The notes under the pieces: model-generated
Told to the model about the DNA's origin: nothing
Database searches by the model: none
Seen by the model: the letters and a program-made list of their open reading frames with translations, nothing else
Shown: positions 24,953 to 35,698 of the stretch, piece by piece
How the letters are laid out: each line of letters starts with the position of its first letter
How positions within the stretch are numbered: the stretch's first letter is position 1
Assembly: GCF_019207085.1 (NCBI RefSeq)
Contig: NZ_JAATOM010000004.1
Span: 62,001 to 126,000 of the forward strand
Direction: 5' to 3'
DNA from: Variovorax sp. dw_308
Lineage (GTDB): Bacteria > Pseudomonadota > Gammaproteobacteria > Burkholderiales > Burkholderiaceae_C
DNA length: 64,000 nt
Program-made: the position numbers and the translations under genes

Positions 24953-27133
24953 ATGGTTGAACTGGAAATCGACGGCAAGAAGGTGGAGATCGTTGAAGGC
25001 AGCATGGTCATGCATGCGGCCGACAAGGCGGGAACCTACATCCCCCACTTCTGCTATCACAAGAAACTCAGCATCGCGGCCAACTGCCGCATGTGCCTCG
25101 TCGACGTCGAGAAGGCGCCCAAGCCGATGCCGGCGTGCGCCACGCCGGTGACGCAGGGCATGATCGTCCGCACCAAGAGCGACAAGGCCATCAAGGCCCA
25201 GCAATCGGTGATGGAGTTCCTGCTCATCAATCACCCGCTGGACTGCCCGATCTGCGACCAGGGCGGTGAATGCCAACTGCAGGACCTGGCGGTGGGTTAC
25301 GGTGGCTCGTCGTCGCGCTATGAAGAAGAGAAGCGCGTCGTGTTCCACAAGGACGTCGGCCCGCTGATCAGCATGGAAGAGATGAGCCGCTGCATCCATT
25401 GCACGCGCTGCGTCCGCTTCGGCCAGGAAGTGGCCGGCGTGATGGAACTCGGCATGATCCATCGCGGCGAGCATTCCGAGATCACCACGGTGCTCGGCGA
25501 GACCGTGGATTCCGAACTCTCGGGCAACATGATCGACATCTGCCCGGTCGGCGCGCTCACCAGCAAGCCCTTCCGCTACAGCGCTCGCACCTGGGAACTG
25601 TCGCGCCGCAAGTCGATCGCGCCGCACGATTCATCGGGCGCCAACTTGATCGTGCAGGTCAAGAACAACAAGGTGATGCGCGTCGTTCCGCTCGAGAACG
25701 AAGACGTCAACGAATGCTGGATCGCCGATCGCGATCGCTTCTCCTACGAATCGCTCAACAGCGACGAGCGCCTGACGCAGCCGATGCTGAAGCAGGGCGG
25801 CAAGTGGCAGGCGGTCGATTGGCAGACTGCGCTCGAATATGTCGCGAACGGCCTGCGCCAGATCAAGACGGACCATGGCGCTTCGGCCATTGGTGCCTTG
25901 GTGAGCCCGCACAGCACGGTGGAAGAACTGGCGCTGGCCAGCGGCCTCGTGCGCGGCCTCGGCAGCGACAACATCGACTACCGCCTGCGCAACGCCGACT
26001 TCACGCCAGCCAGCGGCATTCGCTGGCTCGGTACCTCGATCGCCTCGCTGTCGCAACTGCAACGCGTCCTCGTCGTCGGTTCGAACCTGCGCAAGGACCA
26101 TCCGCTGTTCGCGCAACGCATCCGCCAGGCTGCGCGCAAGGGTGGGGCGGTTCACTCGATCAATTCGAGCAAGGAACTCGCTTCGCGTGATGCATGGGCG
26201 ATGTCGCTCGCGAGCGCGCAGACGGCCTCGTCGGGCGAATGGATCGCGGCGTTGAACAATCTGGCCTCGGCCATCGGGGCCGAGAAGGGCGTTTCTGTGC
26301 CTGTCAACGGTGATGCCAGCGACGCCGCCAAGGCGCTTGCCAAGTCCTTGCTCGGCGGCGAACGCAAGGCCATCCTGCTCGGCAACGCTGCCGCCCACCA
26401 TCCGCAAGCCTCGCAATTGTTGGCCATCGCGCAGTGGATTGGCGAGCAGACCGGTGCCAGCGTCGGCTACCTGACCGAAGCCGCCAACACGGTCGGGGCG
26501 CAATGGGTTGGTGCCACGCCGAAGAACGGCGGCCTCAACGCAGCCCAGATGCTGACGGGCGGCCTGAAGGCCGTGATCCTGCTGAACAACGAGCCTGAGT
26601 TCGACTCGGCCCTCGGCAGCGATACGCCCGCGGGTCTCGAGCATGCGCAGATGGTCGTGACCTTGAGCCCGTTCAAGGCCAATCTCGCGTTCAGCGATGT
26701 GTTGCTGCCGATCGCGCCGTTCACCGAAACACCGGGCACCTTCGTCAATGCCGAAGGCCGCGTGCAGAGCTTCCATGCGGTGGTCAAGCCGCAAGGTGGC
26801 GCACGCCCCGGTTGGAAGGTGCTGCGCGTCCTGGGCAACATGCTGGGCCTGCAAGGCTTCGACTTCGAGTCGTCGCAGGAAGTGCTGGCGCAAATCCAGG
26901 GCGCCCAGGACGTGGCGACGGCGCAGGTGCCGGCGGATCGTCTGAGCAACGCGGCGCCTGCGGGCATCGATCTGTCTGCCGCAGCGCAAGGCGCCTCCGT
27001 CGTGCCGGTAGTCGCTGCCATTTATCAACTCGACGGCCTGGTGCGACGCGCGACTTCGCTTCAGCTGACAGCAGATGCCCGTGGCCAAGCAGTGCGCGGC
27101 ACTGTTCCGACGCTCGACGGAGTGCCCGCATGA
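24953..27133 (+). CDS. nuoG: NADH-quinone oxidoreductase subunit G
   Basis: NuoG, 726 residues, is the largest peripheral-arm subunit. An N-terminal ferredoxin-like [2Fe-2S] domain (CYH, then CRMCLV and CATPV) is followed by [18 protein letters not shown] and [11 protein letters not shown] for [4Fe-4S] clusters. The rest is a degenerate molybdopterin-oxidoreductase domain with low-complexity Ala-rich segments near the C-terminus. It overlaps nuoH by four bases. Confidence 0.97.
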   Translation: MVELEIDGKKVEIVEGSMVMHAADKAGTYIPHFCYHKKLSIAANCRMCLVDVEKAPKPMPACATPVTQGMIVRTKSDKAIKAQQSVMEFLLINHPLDCPICDQGGECQLQDLAVGYGGSSSRYEEEKRVVFHKDVGPLISMEEMSRCIHCTRCVRFGQEVAGVMELGMIHRGEHSEITTVLGETVDSELSGNMIDICPVGALTSKPFRYSARTWELSRRKSIAPHDSSGANLIVQVKNNKVMRVVPLENEDVNECWIADRDRFSYESLNSDERLTQPMLKQGGKWQAVDWQTALEYVANGLRQIKTDHGASAIGALVSPHSTVEELALASGLVRGLGSDNIDYRLRNADFTPASGIRWLGTSIASLSQLQRVLVVGSNLRKDHPLFAQRIRQAARKGGAVHSINSSKELASRDAWAMSLASAQTASSGEWIAALNNLASAIGAEKGVSVPVNGDASDAAKALAKSLLGGERKAILLGNAAAHHPQASQLLAIAQWIGEQTGASVGYLTEAANTVGAQWVGATPKNGGLNAAQMLTGGLKAVILLNNEPEFDSALGSDTPAGLEHAQMVVTLSPFKANLAFSDVLLPIAPFTETPGTFVNAEGRVQSFHAVVKPQGGARPGWKVLRVLGNMLGLQGFDFESSQEVLAQIQGAQDVATAQVPADRLSNAAPAGIDLSAAAQGASVVPVVAAIYQLDGLVRRATSLQLTADARGQAVRGTVPTLDGVPA

Positions 27134-28206
27134 TCGACGCCATCTATGGTTTTGGCCGTGGACTGAGTTCCGCGAACTGGTGGGTCGGCGGCGGTTGGCC
27201 GGTGATCTGGTCGCTGATCAAGATCGTGGCCGTGCTGCTGCCGTTGCTGGGTGCGGTGGCGTACCTGACCCTGTGGGAGCGCAAGTTCCTGGGCTTCATC
27301 CAGGTGCGCTTGGGGCCGAACCGCGTCGGTCCCTTCGGCTTGCTGCAGCCCATCGCTGACGCGTTGAAGCTGCTGACCAAGGAATTGATCAACCCGTCGG
27401 CGGCGAGCCAGGGCCTGTTCCGCCTCGGCCCGATCATGGCCATCATGCCGGCGCTCGCCGCGTGGGTGGCGATCCCCTTCGGTCCCGAAGCGGTGCTGGC
27501 CAACGTCAATGCCGGCTTGCTGCTGATCATGGCGATCACCTCCATCGAGGTGTATGGCGTGATCATCGCGGGCTGGGCGTCGAATTCGAAGTACGCCTTC
27601 CTTGGCGCACTACGCGCCTCCGCTCAGATGGTGAGCTATGAAATCGCCATGGGCTTCTGCCTGGTTGTGGTCATCATGGTGTCGGGCAGCCTGAACCTGG
27701 GTGACGTCGTCGCGATGCAAGGCAAGGGCACCTTCGCGAACATGGGCCTGGGCTTCCTGTCGTGGAACTGGCTTCCGCTGCTGCCGATCTTCGTCGTCTA
27801 TGTGATCTCGGGCGTGGCCGAAACCAATCGCCATCCGTTCGACGTGGTGGAAGGCGAGGCCGAGATCGTGGCGGGTCACATGGTCGAGTACTCCGGCATG
27901 GGCTTCGCGATCTTCTTCCTGGCCGAGTACGCCAGCATGTGGCTGGTGGCCATCCTGGCCGCACTGATGTTCCTGGGCGGATGGCTTTCGCCGGTCGGCT
28001 TCCTCGATTTCATTCCGGGCTGGATCTGGCTGGGCGCGAAGACCTTCTTCGTGGTCTCGCTGTTCATCTGGATTCGCGGCACCTTCCCGCGCTTCCGGTA
28101 TGACCAGATCATGCGTCTGGGATGGAAGATCTTCATTCCGGTCACCCTGGTGTGGCTGCTGGTGGTCGGGGGCTGGATGCAGACGCCCTGGAACATCTGG
28201 AAATAA
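27130..28206 (+). CDS. nuoH: NADH-quinone oxidoreductase subunit H
   Basis: NuoH, 358 residues, is the eight-helix membrane subunit linking the quinone site to the proton path. It has the loop motif [28 protein letters not shown] with its essential acidic residues, and [14 protein letters not shown] near the end. The start at 27130 overlaps the nuoG stop. Confidence 0.98.
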   Translation: MIDAIYGFGRGLSSANWWVGGGWPVIWSLIKIVAVLLPLLGAVAYLTLWERKFLGFIQVRLGPNRVGPFGLLQPIADALKLLTKELINPSAASQGLFRLGPIMAIMPALAAWVAIPFGPEAVLANVNAGLLLIMAITSIEVYGVIIAGWASNSKYAFLGALRASAQMVSYEIAMGFCLVVVIMVSGSLNLGDVVAMQGKGTFANMGLGFLSWNWLPLLPIFVVYVISGVAETNRHPFDVVEGEAEIVAGHMVEYSGMGFAIFFLAEYASMWLVAILAALMFLGGWLSPVGFLDFIPGWIWLGAKTFFVVSLFIWIRGTFPRFRYDQIMRLGWKIFIPVTLVWLLVVGGWMQTPWNIWK

Positions 28207-28220
28207 GCGGAGAGAAAAAA

Positions 28221-28730
28221 ATGACAGCCGTTGCTGCCTCCTCCTTTTCGGTCAAGGACTTCTTCAAGAGCTTCATGCTCGCGGAATTGTTCAAGGGCAT
28301 GATGCTGACCGGAAAATACGCGTTCAAGCGCAAGATCACGGTTCAATTCCCCGAGGAAAAGACGCCGCTTTCCCCGCGCTTCCGCGGCCTGCATGCGCTG
28401 CGCCGCTATGAAAACGGCGAAGAACGCTGCATTGCCTGCAAGCTTTGCGAGGCCGTGTGTCCGGCGGTGGCGATCACCATCGAGTCGGAAGTGCGCGACG
28501 ACGGTTCGCGCCGTACCTCGCGCTACGACATCGACCTGACGAAGTGCATCTTCTGCGGCTTCTGCGAAGAAAGCTGCCCGGTCGACTCGATCGTCGAAAC
28601 CCATATCCTCGAATACCACGGCGAAAAGCGCGGCGACCTGTATTTCACGAAGGAAATGCTGCTGGCCGTGGGCGACCGCTACGAAAACGAGATCGCGGCC
28701 GCCAAGGCCGCGGACGCGAAGTACCGCTAA
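28221..28730 (+). CDS. nuoI: NADH-quinone oxidoreductase subunit I
   Basis: NuoI, 169 residues, carries two [4Fe-4S] clusters (N6a and N6b) in the motifs [12 protein letters not shown] and [12 protein letters not shown]. The N-terminal region has an amphipathic helix for membrane contact. GGAGAG lies about nine bases before the ATG. It lies between nuoH and nuoJ. Confidence 0.98.
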   Translation: MTAVAASSFSVKDFFKSFMLAELFKGMMLTGKYAFKRKITVQFPEEKTPLSPRFRGLHALRRYENGEERCIACKLCEAVCPAVAITIESEVRDDGSRRTSRYDIDLTKCIFCGFCEESCPVDSIVETHILEYHGEKRGDLYFTKEMLLAVGDRYENEIAAAKAADAKYR

Positions 28731-28758
28731 ACGGCAGACGCCCCGAAGAAAAAAATCC

Positions 28759-29424
28759 ATGGACGTCAAGACTGGCTTCTTCTATCTGTTCTCGGTCGTG
28801 CTGCTGTTCGCAGCCTTCCGGGTGATCACCGCGCGCAATCCCGTGCATGCGGTGCTGTACCTGATGCTCGCGTTCTCGCAGGCATCGGCGGTGTGGCTGC
28901 TGCTGCAGGCCGAGTTCCTGGCCATCGTGCTGGTGCTTGTGTACCTGGGCGCCGTGATGGTGCTGTTCCTGTTCGTCGTGATGATGCTGGACCTCAACAT
29001 CGACAGCCTGCGACAGGGCTTCTGGAAGCACTTCCCGTTGGCGGCGCTCGTCGGCGTGGTCATCGCGCTTGAAATGGCCTACGTGTTGATGGGTGGCTTC
29101 CGCCAGTTGCCGGCAGCGGCGCAGGCAGCCGCCAGCCAGGTGTCCAACACCAAGGCGCTGGGCATCCTGCTCTACACCGAATATCTTTACCCCGTGCAGA
29201 TCGCGGCCGTCATCCTCGTGGTGGCGATGATCGCGGCCATTGCGCTGACGCTGCGGGCGCGGAAGGACACCAAGTTCGTTCACGTCGATGACCAGGTCAA
29301 GGTCAAGGCGCGCGACCGCATGGCGCTGGTCAAGCTGGCGGCGACACAACCGCCACAAGCGCCGGCCTCCCCGGCCACACCAGCAGAAGGCGCCCCGGCG
29401 GCCGCAGCGGAGAAAAAAGCATGA
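28759..29424 (+). CDS. nuoJ: NADH-quinone oxidoreductase subunit J
   Basis: NuoJ, 221 residues, is a five-helix membrane subunit near the E-channel. Conserved features include NPVHAVLYL and the third-helix region [15 protein letters not shown]. The C-terminal 30 residues are Ala/Pro-rich and extend beyond the core fold. It overlaps nuoK by four bases. Confidence 0.96.
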   Translation: MDVKTGFFYLFSVVLLFAAFRVITARNPVHAVLYLMLAFSQASAVWLLLQAEFLAIVLVLVYLGAVMVLFLFVVMMLDLNIDSLRQGFWKHFPLAALVGVVIALEMAYVLMGGFRQLPAAAQAAASQVSNTKALGILLYTEYLYPVQIAAVILVVAMIAAIALTLRARKDTKFVHVDDQVKVKARDRMALVKLAATQPPQAPASPATPAEGAPAAAAEKKA

Positions 29425-29729
29425 CCTTGTCGCTCCATCATTACCTGTCGCTTGGCGCGATGCTGTTCGCGATGGCGGTCGTCGGCATCTTCCTCAACCG
29501 CAAGAACCTGATCGTGCTGCTGATGTGCATCGAACTGATGCTGCTCGCGGTCAACATGAACTTCGTCGCGTTCTCGCACTACCTGGGCGACATGCACGGC
29601 CAGGTGTTCGTGTTCTTCATCCTGACAGTGGCCGCGGCCGAGTCAGCCATCGGGCTGGCGCTGCTGGTGCTCCTGTTCCGCAACAAGTCGAACATCAACG
29701 TCGACGAACTGAACGCACTCAAGGGATAA
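29421..29729 (+). CDS. nuoK: NADH-quinone oxidoreductase subunit K
   Basis: NuoK, 102 residues, is a three-helix MrpC-like subunit. Two membrane glutamates essential for proton transfer are visible in [11 protein letters not shown] and [12 protein letters not shown]. Its length and start are standard. Confidence 0.97.
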   Translation: MTLSLHHYLSLGAMLFAMAVVGIFLNRKNLIVLLMCIELMLLAVNMNFVAFSHYLGDMHGQVFVFFILTVAAAESAIGLALLVLLFRNKSNINVDELNALKG

Positions 29730-29741
29730 CAAGAGATCACC

Positions 29742-31769
29742 ATGAGCGCAACGCTTTCCGCATCCACCCTGCTGGTCGTGCCATTGGCGCCGCTGGTCGG
29801 CGCCGTCGTCTCGGGCGTGTTCGGGACCAAGTTCGCCGGCGACCGCCTTGGCCGCACGGTGACCCATTCGCTGACCATCCTCGGCGTGTTCGTGGCTTTC
29901 GTCATCTCGGCGCTGACGCTCAAGAGCGTGGTGTCCGACGGCGCCCGCTTCAACGAGACCATCTACGAATGGATGGTTGTCGGCGGGCTGAAGATGGAGA
30001 TCGGCTTCCTCATCGACGGCCTCACCGCCATGATGATGTGTGTCGTGACTTTCGTGTCGCTGATGGTGCACATCTACACCATCGGCTACATGCAGGAAGA
30101 CGACGGCTACAACCGTTTCTTCGCGTACATCTCGCTGTTCACCTTCTCGATGTTGATGCTCGTGATGAGCAACAACATGCTGCAGCTGTTCTTCGGCTGG
30201 GAAGCGGTGGGCCTCGTGTCGTACCTGCTGATCGGCTTCTGGTACAACCGCCCGACCGCGATCTTCGCGAACATGAAGGCCTTCCTGGTCAACCGCGTGG
30301 GTGACTTTGGCTTCATCCTCGGCATCGGCCTCATCGCGGCCTACGCCGGTACGCTGAGCTACGCCGAGGCCTTTGCCAAGGCCGACAGCCTGGCCAAGCT
30401 GACCTTCCCCGGCACCGAGTGGATGCTGATCACGGTCATCTGCATCTGCCTGTTCATCGGTGCGATGGGCAAGAGCGCGCAATTCCCGCTGCACGTGTGG
30501 CTGCCCGACTCGATGGAAGGCCCGACGCCCATCTCCGCGCTGATCCACGCGGCCACGATGGTGACGGCCGGCATCTTCATGGTGGCGCGCATGTCGCCGC
30601 TGTTCGAACTGAGCGACACGGCACTGAGCTTCGTGCTGGTGATCGGTGCGATCACGGCGCTGTTCATGGGGTTCCTTGGCATCATCCAGAACGACATCAA
30701 GCGCGTGGTGGCGTACTCGACGCTCTCGCAGCTGGGCTACATGACGGTGGCGCTGGGCGCCTCCGCCTATTCGGTCGCGGTGTTCCACCTGATGACGCAC
30801 GCCTTCTTCAAGGCCCTGCTGTTCCTCGGGGCGGGCTCGGTCATCATCGGCATGCACCACAACCAGGACATCCGCTGGATGGGCGGCGTGCGCAAGTACA
30901 TGCCGATCACCTGGATCACTTCGCTGCTGGGTTCGCTGGCGCTGATCGGCACGCCGTTCTTCGCGGGCTTCTACTCCAAGGACAGCATCATCGAAGCGGT
31001 CCATGAGAGCCACCTGTGGGGCTCGGGCTTTGCCTACTTCGCCGTGATGGCCGGCGTGTTCGTGACGGCTTTCTATTCGTTCCGCATGTACTTCCTCGTG
31101 TTCCACGGGAAGGAGCGCTACGACCAGAACCCCGACGCGCACCACGACGACCATCACGGCCATGACGATCACCACGGGCACGATGCCAAGCCGCACGAGT
31201 CGCCGTGGGTGGTCTGGCTGCCGCTGGTGCTGCTGGCCATTCCTTCCGTGGTGATCGGCTTCATGACGATCGACCCGATGCTGTTCGGCGAATTCTTCAA
31301 GGACGCGATCGCGGTCGACGGCACCAGGCATCATGCGATGAAGGAATTGGAAGAAGCCTTCCATGGCCCGGTCGCCATGGCCCTCCACGGCTTCACGTCA
31401 CCGCCGTTCTGGCTGGCGCTGGCCGGCGTGGCTCTCTCGTACTACATGTACATGATCAACCCGGCGCTGCCGGCCGCGATCAAGCGCATGTTCAGCCCGA
31501 TCTACAACCTGCTCGAGAACAAGTACTACATGGACTGGTTCAACGAGAACGTCATTGCACGCGCCACGCGCGGCCTTGGCACCGGTCTGTGGAAGGGCGG
31601 CGACCAGGCCATCATCGACGGCGCGATCGTCAATGGCTCCTGGAAGCTGGTCGGCCGTATTTCCGCCGCGGTGCGCTGGTTGCAGACCGGCTACATCTAT
31701 CACTACGCATTCGCGATGCTGCTTGGCGTCTTCGTCCTGATGACGTACTTCATCTGGGTCAAGCCTTAA
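29742..31769 (+). CDS. nuoL: NADH-quinone oxidoreductase subunit L
   Basis: NuoL, 675 residues, is the distal antiporter-like proton-pumping subunit with the long lateral helix at its C-terminus. The conserved GWEAVGLVSYLLIGFW and KSAQFPLHVWLPDSMEGPTP segments carry the helix-5 glutamate and helix-7 lysine. A loop at about residues 463-487 is strikingly histidine-rich (DAHHDDHHGHDDHHGHDA), facing a soluble side between helices. It is followed by nuoM after 24 bases. Confidence 0.97.
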   Translation: MSATLSASTLLVVPLAPLVGAVVSGVFGTKFAGDRLGRTVTHSLTILGVFVAFVISALTLKSVVSDGARFNETIYEWMVVGGLKMEIGFLIDGLTAMMMCVVTFVSLMVHIYTIGYMQEDDGYNRFFAYISLFTFSMLMLVMSNNMLQLFFGWEAVGLVSYLLIGFWYNRPTAIFANMKAFLVNRVGDFGFILGIGLIAAYAGTLSYAEAFAKADSLAKLTFPGTEWMLITVICICLFIGAMGKSAQFPLHVWLPDSMEGPTPISALIHAATMVTAGIFMVARMSPLFELSDTALSFVLVIGAITALFMGFLGIIQNDIKRVVAYSTLSQLGYMTVALGASAYSVAVFHLMTHAFFKALLFLGAGSVIIGMHHNQDIRWMGGVRKYMPITWITSLLGSLALIGTPFFAGFYSKDSIIEAVHESHLWGSGFAYFAVMAGVFVTAFYSFRMYFLVFHGKERYDQNPDAHHDDHHGHDDHHGHDAKPHESPWVVWLPLVLLAIPSVVIGFMTIDPMLFGEFFKDAIAVDGTRHHAMKELEEAFHGPVAMALHGFTSPPFWLALAGVALSYYMYMINPALPAAIKRMFSPIYNLLENKYYMDWFNENVIARATRGLGTGLWKGGDQAIIDGAIVNGSWKLVGRISAAVRWLQTGYIYHYAFAMLLGVFVLMTYFIWVKP

Positions 31770-31793
31770 ACGGCAGGCTGGAGAAAAAGAAAA

Positions 31794-33269
31794 ATGGGTT
31801 TGTTGAGCCTTGCCATCTGGATGCCGATCATCATCGGCGCCGTGCTGCTGGCGTTCGGTCGCGAAGAGCAGGCGCGCATGGTGCGCTGGGTCGCACTCGT
31901 CGGCTCCATCGCGAGCTTCCTGGTCACGATACCGCTGTACACGCGCTTCGACATCACGACTGCGAAGATGCAGTTCGTGGAGAAGGCGAGCTGGATCGAT
32001 CGTTTCCACATCAATTACCACGTCGGCGTCGACGGCATCTCGCTCTGGCTGGTGCTGCTGACCGCCTTCATCACCGTGGTGGTGGTGATCTCCGCGTGGG
32101 AAGTGATCACCGAACGCGTGAACCAGTACATGGCCGCGTTCCTGATCCTGTCGGGCTTCATGATCGGCGTGTTCAGCGCGCTCGACGGCATCCTGTTCTA
32201 TGTGTTCTTCGAGGCCACGCTGATACCGATGTACCTGATCATCGGTATCTGGGGCGGCCCGAACAAGATCTACGCTGCGTTCAAGTTCTTCCTCTACACG
32301 CTGCTCGGCTCGCTGTTGACGCTGGTTGCGCTGGTCTACCTCTACAACACCTCGGGCGGCAGCTTCGACATCCTGAGCTGGCACCAGCTGAAGCTGAGTG
32401 GCACCGCGCAGACGCTGTTGTTCTTTGCGTTCTTCGCAGCCTTCGCGGTCAAGGTCCCGATGTGGCCGGTGCACACGTGGTTGCCCGATGTGCACGTCGA
32501 GGCGCCGACCGGCGGCTCCGCCGTGCTGGCGGCCATCATGCTGAAGCTCGGTGCCTATGGCTTCCTGCGCTTCTCCTTGCCGATCGCGCCGGACGCATCG
32601 CACGAGTGGGCCTGGCTCATCATCGCCTTGTCGGTCATTGCCGTGATCTACGTCGGCCTGGTGGCGCTGGTCCAGCAGGACATGAAGAAGCTGGTGGCTT
32701 ATTCGTCGGTGGCCCACATGGGTTTCGTGACGCTCGGCTTCTTCATCTTCAGCGACCTCGGCGTGTCGGGCGGCATCGTGCAGATGATCTCGCACGGCTT
32801 CGTGTCGGCCGCGATGTTCCTTTGCATCGGCGTGTTGTATGACCGCGTGCATTCGCGGCAGATCGCGGACTACGGCGGCGTGGTCAACACCATGCCCAAG
32901 TTCGCTGCTTTCGCGCTGCTGTTCGCGATGGCCAATTGCGGCTTGCCGGCCACTGCCGGGTTCGTGGGCGAGTGGATGGTGATCCTCGGTGCGGTCAAGG
33001 CCAACTTCTGGCTCGGCTTCGCGGCGGCCACGGCGCTGATCTTCGGCGCGGCCTACACGCTGTGGATGTACAAGCGCGTCTACCTCGGCGAGCCCGGCAA
33101 TGAGCACGTCAAGGAACTGTCGGACATCAACGGGCGCGAGTTCCTGATGCTGTCCCTGCTGGCGATTGCCACCTTGTGGATGGGTATCTATCCGAAGCCC
33201 TTTACCGACGTGATGAACGCTTCGGTGGGTGAATTGCTGCGCCACGTCGCCGTGTCGAAGCTGCCTTGA
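31794..33269 (+). CDS. nuoM: NADH-quinone oxidoreductase subunit M
   Basis: NuoM, 491 residues, is the second antiporter-like proton pump. The family motifs YVFFEATLIPMYLIIGIWG and VKVPMWPVHTWLPDVHVEAP, and the KKLVAYSSVAHMGF loop, are all present. The start at 31794 is preceded by GGAG. It lies between nuoL and nuoN. Confidence 0.98.
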   Translation: MGLLSLAIWMPIIIGAVLLAFGREEQARMVRWVALVGSIASFLVTIPLYTRFDITTAKMQFVEKASWIDRFHINYHVGVDGISLWLVLLTAFITVVVVISAWEVITERVNQYMAAFLILSGFMIGVFSALDGILFYVFFEATLIPMYLIIGIWGGPNKIYAAFKFFLYTLLGSLLTLVALVYLYNTSGGSFDILSWHQLKLSGTAQTLLFFAFFAAFAVKVPMWPVHTWLPDVHVEAPTGGSAVLAAIMLKLGAYGFLRFSLPIAPDASHEWAWLIIALSVIAVIYVGLVALVQQDMKKLVAYSSVAHMGFVTLGFFIFSDLGVSGGIVQMISHGFVSAAMFLCIGVLYDRVHSRQIADYGGVVNTMPKFAAFALLFAMANCGLPATAGFVGEWMVILGAVKANFWLGFAAATALIFGAAYTLWMYKRVYLGEPGNEHVKELSDINGREFLMLSLLAIATLWMGIYPKPFTDVMNASVGELLRHVAVSKLP

Positions 33270-33291
33270 ACCCGCTGAAGAAGAGAACGAG

Positions 33292-34782
33292 ATGATTGAC
33301 AAACTCAGCTGGCTGGCGCCGATCTACCCTGAGGTCGTTTTGCTGGCGATGGCCTGCATCATTTGCCTGGTCGACCTGTCTGACACCAGCCCGCGCCGCT
33401 CGCGTACCTACTTGCTGACGTCGCTGACGCTGGCCGTCGTAGCCTTGCTGACCGGCCTCAACGCGGCCGGCGGAGCCACCGTCTATGCCTTTGGCGGCCT
33501 GGTGGTGAGCGATCCGATGGGCAACTGGCTCAAGTGCTTCGCCACCATCGCGCTGATGGTGACGCTGGTCTATGGTCGCCCGTACGCGGCCGATCGCGGC
33601 ATGTTGCGTGGCGGCGAGATGTTCACCATCAGCATGTTCGCGCTGCTGGGCATCTTCGTGATGATGTCGGGCGCCAACTTCCTGATGATCTACCTTGGTC
33701 TCGAGTTGCTGACGCTGTCGAGCTATGCGCTGGTGGCACTGCGCCGCGACAACGCGGTGGCGAGCGAGGCGGCGATGAAGTACTTCGTGCTCGGCGCCAT
33801 GGCGAGCGGCTTCCTGCTGTACGGCATGTCGATGATGTACGGCGCCACCGGTTCGCTCGACATCAACGAGGTCTACAAGGCCATCGCGAGCCGCAAGGTG
33901 GACCACCAGGTGCTGGTGTTCGGCCTGGTGTTCATCGTCTCGGGCCTGGCATTCAAGGTCGGCGCCGCGCCGTTCCACATGTGGGTCCCGGACGTGTACC
34001 AGGGGGCGCCGACGGCGGTGACGCTGCTGATCGGCGCCGCGCCGGAACTGGCCGCCTTCGCGATCATCATCCGCCTGTTGGTGGAGGGCCTGTTGCCGCT
34101 CGCGATCGACTGGCAGCAGATGCTCGCCGTGCTGGCCGTGGCCTCGCTGCTGGTCGGCAACCTGGCGGCGATTGCGCAAAGCAACCTGAAGCGGATGCTG
34201 GCCTTCTCGACGATCGCGCAGATGGGCTTCCTGCTGCTCGGCCTCGTCGCGGGCGTGGTCAACGACAACACCTACAACGCCCAGTACGCGTACAGCGCAT
34301 CGATGTTCTACGTCATCAGCTACGTGCTGACGACGCTGGCGAGCTTCGGCATCATCCTGCTGCTGGCGCGCGAAGGGTTCGAGAGCGAGGAGATCGTCGA
34401 CCTGGCAGGTCTCAACCAACGCAGCCCGCTGTATGCCGGCGTGATGGCGATCGCGATGTTCTCGCTGGCAGGCTTGCCGCCGCTGGTCGGCTTCGATGCC
34501 AAGTTCGCGGTGCTGCAGGCGCTCATCGCGTCGGGCCAGCCGATCTACATCGGGCTCGCGGTGTTCGCCGTGATGATGTCGCTGGTCGGCTCGTTCTACT
34601 ACCTGCGCGTGGTCAAGGTCATGTATTTCGATGAGCCGGTGACGGCGACGACGGTGTCGGCGCCTTTCGACGTGCGCACGGTGCTGTCGATCAATGGTGC
34701 GTTGATCCTGATCCTGGGCATCCTGCCGGGCGGCCTCATGACGCTCTGCGCGAAGGCGATCGTGGCCACGCTGGCCACCTGA
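33292..34782 (+). CDS. nuoN: NADH-quinone oxidoreductase subunit N
   Basis: NuoN, 496 residues, is the third antiporter-like subunit. It has YLGLELLTLSSYALVA, FKVGAAPFHMWVPDVYQGAP and the LKRMLAFSTIAQMGF loop. The start at 33292 (MIDKLSWLAPIYPE) follows nuoM by 22 bases; an in-frame codon at 33229 lies inside nuoM. It is followed by the DUF2818 gene after four bases. Confidence 0.97.
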   Translation: MIDKLSWLAPIYPEVVLLAMACIICLVDLSDTSPRRSRTYLLTSLTLAVVALLTGLNAAGGATVYAFGGLVVSDPMGNWLKCFATIALMVTLVYGRPYAADRGMLRGGEMFTISMFALLGIFVMMSGANFLMIYLGLELLTLSSYALVALRRDNAVASEAAMKYFVLGAMASGFLLYGMSMMYGATGSLDINEVYKAIASRKVDHQVLVFGLVFIVSGLAFKVGAAPFHMWVPDVYQGAPTAVTLLIGAAPELAAFAIIIRLLVEGLLPLAIDWQQMLAVLAVASLLVGNLAAIAQSNLKRMLAFSTIAQMGFLLLGLVAGVVNDNTYNAQYAYSASMFYVISYVLTTLASFGIILLLAREGFESEEIVDLAGLNQRSPLYAGVMAIAMFSLAGLPPLVGFDAKFAVLQALIASGQPIYIGLAVFAVMMSLVGSFYYLRVVKVMYFDEPVTATTVSAPFDVRTVLSINGALILILGILPGGLMTLCAKAIVATLAT

Positions 34783-34786
34783 CCGC

Positions 34787-35104
34787 GTGTCGCAGGCGGC
34801 GTCGTGCTGGGTGGTCCTGCTGGTGGCGCTGGTCGCTGCCAACCTGCCTTTTGTCAACGAACGCTTGATGGCCGTGGTGCCGCTGGCGGGGCGCGGCAAG
34901 CCGCTTGCACTTCGGGTCGCCGAACTGGTGGTCCTGTATTTCCTGGCAGGCGGTGTCGGCATGCTCTTCGAGCGTCGCGTGGGGCAGATCGCCCCGCAAG
35001 GCTGGGAGTTCTATGCCGTGACGGGCGCACTGTTCCTGGTGCTGGCCTTCCCCGGCTTCACCTGGCGCTACCTCCTCAAACATCGCAAGGGCGGCCATGC
35101 CTGA
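34787..35104 (+). CDS. DUF2818 family membrane protein
   Basis: A 105-residue protein starting at GTG 34787, four bases after nuoN. It has about three hydrophobic segments (residues 7-22, 44-60 and 76-93) and ends in a basic tail (WRYLLKHRKGG). The family is known in betaproteobacteria next to nuoN, and I recall no assigned function. Tight spacing, and overlap with the Nudix gene (35097), place it in the nuo operon. A role as an accessory or assembly factor of complex I is inference. Confidence 0.85.
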   Translation: MSQAASCWVVLLVALVAANLPFVNERLMAVVPLAGRGKPLALRVAELVVLYFLAGGVGMLFERRVGQIAPQGWEFYAVTGALFLVLAFPGFTWRYLLKHRKGGHA

Positions 35105-35687
35105 TTCACATCTGAGAGAAGAACCCACGGACAGCCAGTTGCTGTTCGAGGGCAAGTTCCTGGTGGCGCGGCGCGACACGGTTCGCCTGCCTGACGGGCA
35201 CAGCGCCACGCGCGAATACGTGGTGCATCCGGGCGCCGTGGTCGTGGTGCCCCTGCTCGACGATGGGCGGGTGGTGCTGGAGCGGCAATTCCGCTATCCG
35301 ATCGGGCACGTGATGACGGAGTTTCCTGCCGGCAAGCTCGACGCGGGCGAGGATCCATTCGTTTGCGGGCAGCGCGAACTGCTGGAAGAAACGGGCTACC
35401 GCGCACGCGAGTGGGCGCATGCGGGAGCGATGCACCTGGCCGTGGCCTATTCGACGGAGATCATCCACGTGTATTTCGCGCGGGGGCTGGAGCTTGGCGC
35501 GCGCCAGCTCGACCACGGCGAGTTTCTCGACGTGATCACTGCAACGACCGAGGAATTGCTGGCATGGTGCCGGGATGGCACCGTGACAGACGCCAAGACC
35601 CTGACCTGCGCGCTGTGGCTGCAGAACGTGCAGTCGGGCGCGTGGTCACTCGACTGGAAGCCCCTGGACGGAGCGGGCGGGGCCTGA
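35097..35687 (+). CDS. Nudix hydrolase, ADP-ribose pyrophosphatase type
   Basis: A 196-residue Nudix enzyme. The box G79-x5-E85-x7-R93-E94-x2-E97-E98-x-G100 is perfect (GKLDAGE and RELLEETG). The preceding FPAGKLD and RQFRYPIG segments are typical of ADP-ribose diphosphatases, which cleave ADP-ribose to AMP and ribose 5-phosphate. It overlaps the DUF2818 gene by eight bases and so is expressed with the nuo operon. Confidence 0.93.
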   Translation: MPDSHLREEPTDSQLLFEGKFLVARRDTVRLPDGHSATREYVVHPGAVVVVPLLDDGRVVLERQFRYPIGHVMTEFPAGKLDAGEDPFVCGQRELLEETGYRAREWAHAGAMHLAVAYSTEIIHVYFARGLELGARQLDHGEFLDVITATTEELLAWCRDGTVTDAKTLTCALWLQNVQSGAWSLDWKPLDGAGGA

Positions 35688-35691
35688 TAAT
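35686..35691 (+). promoter_or_regulatory. -10-like element giving a leaderless DUF1178 start
   Basis: GATAAT lies seven bases before the ATG of the DUF1178 gene, at the very end of the Nudix gene, with no Shine-Dalgarno sequence between. It would allow separate leaderless transcription. No -35 was recognised. Confidence 0.4.
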
Positions 35692-35698
35692 TGGCGGC

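Noticed and set aside
29643-33302. Two long minus-strand frames opposite nuoL and nuoM
   Set aside because: Both are compositionally biased (His, Gln, Arg, Asp) and mirror transmembrane codons of the real genes.
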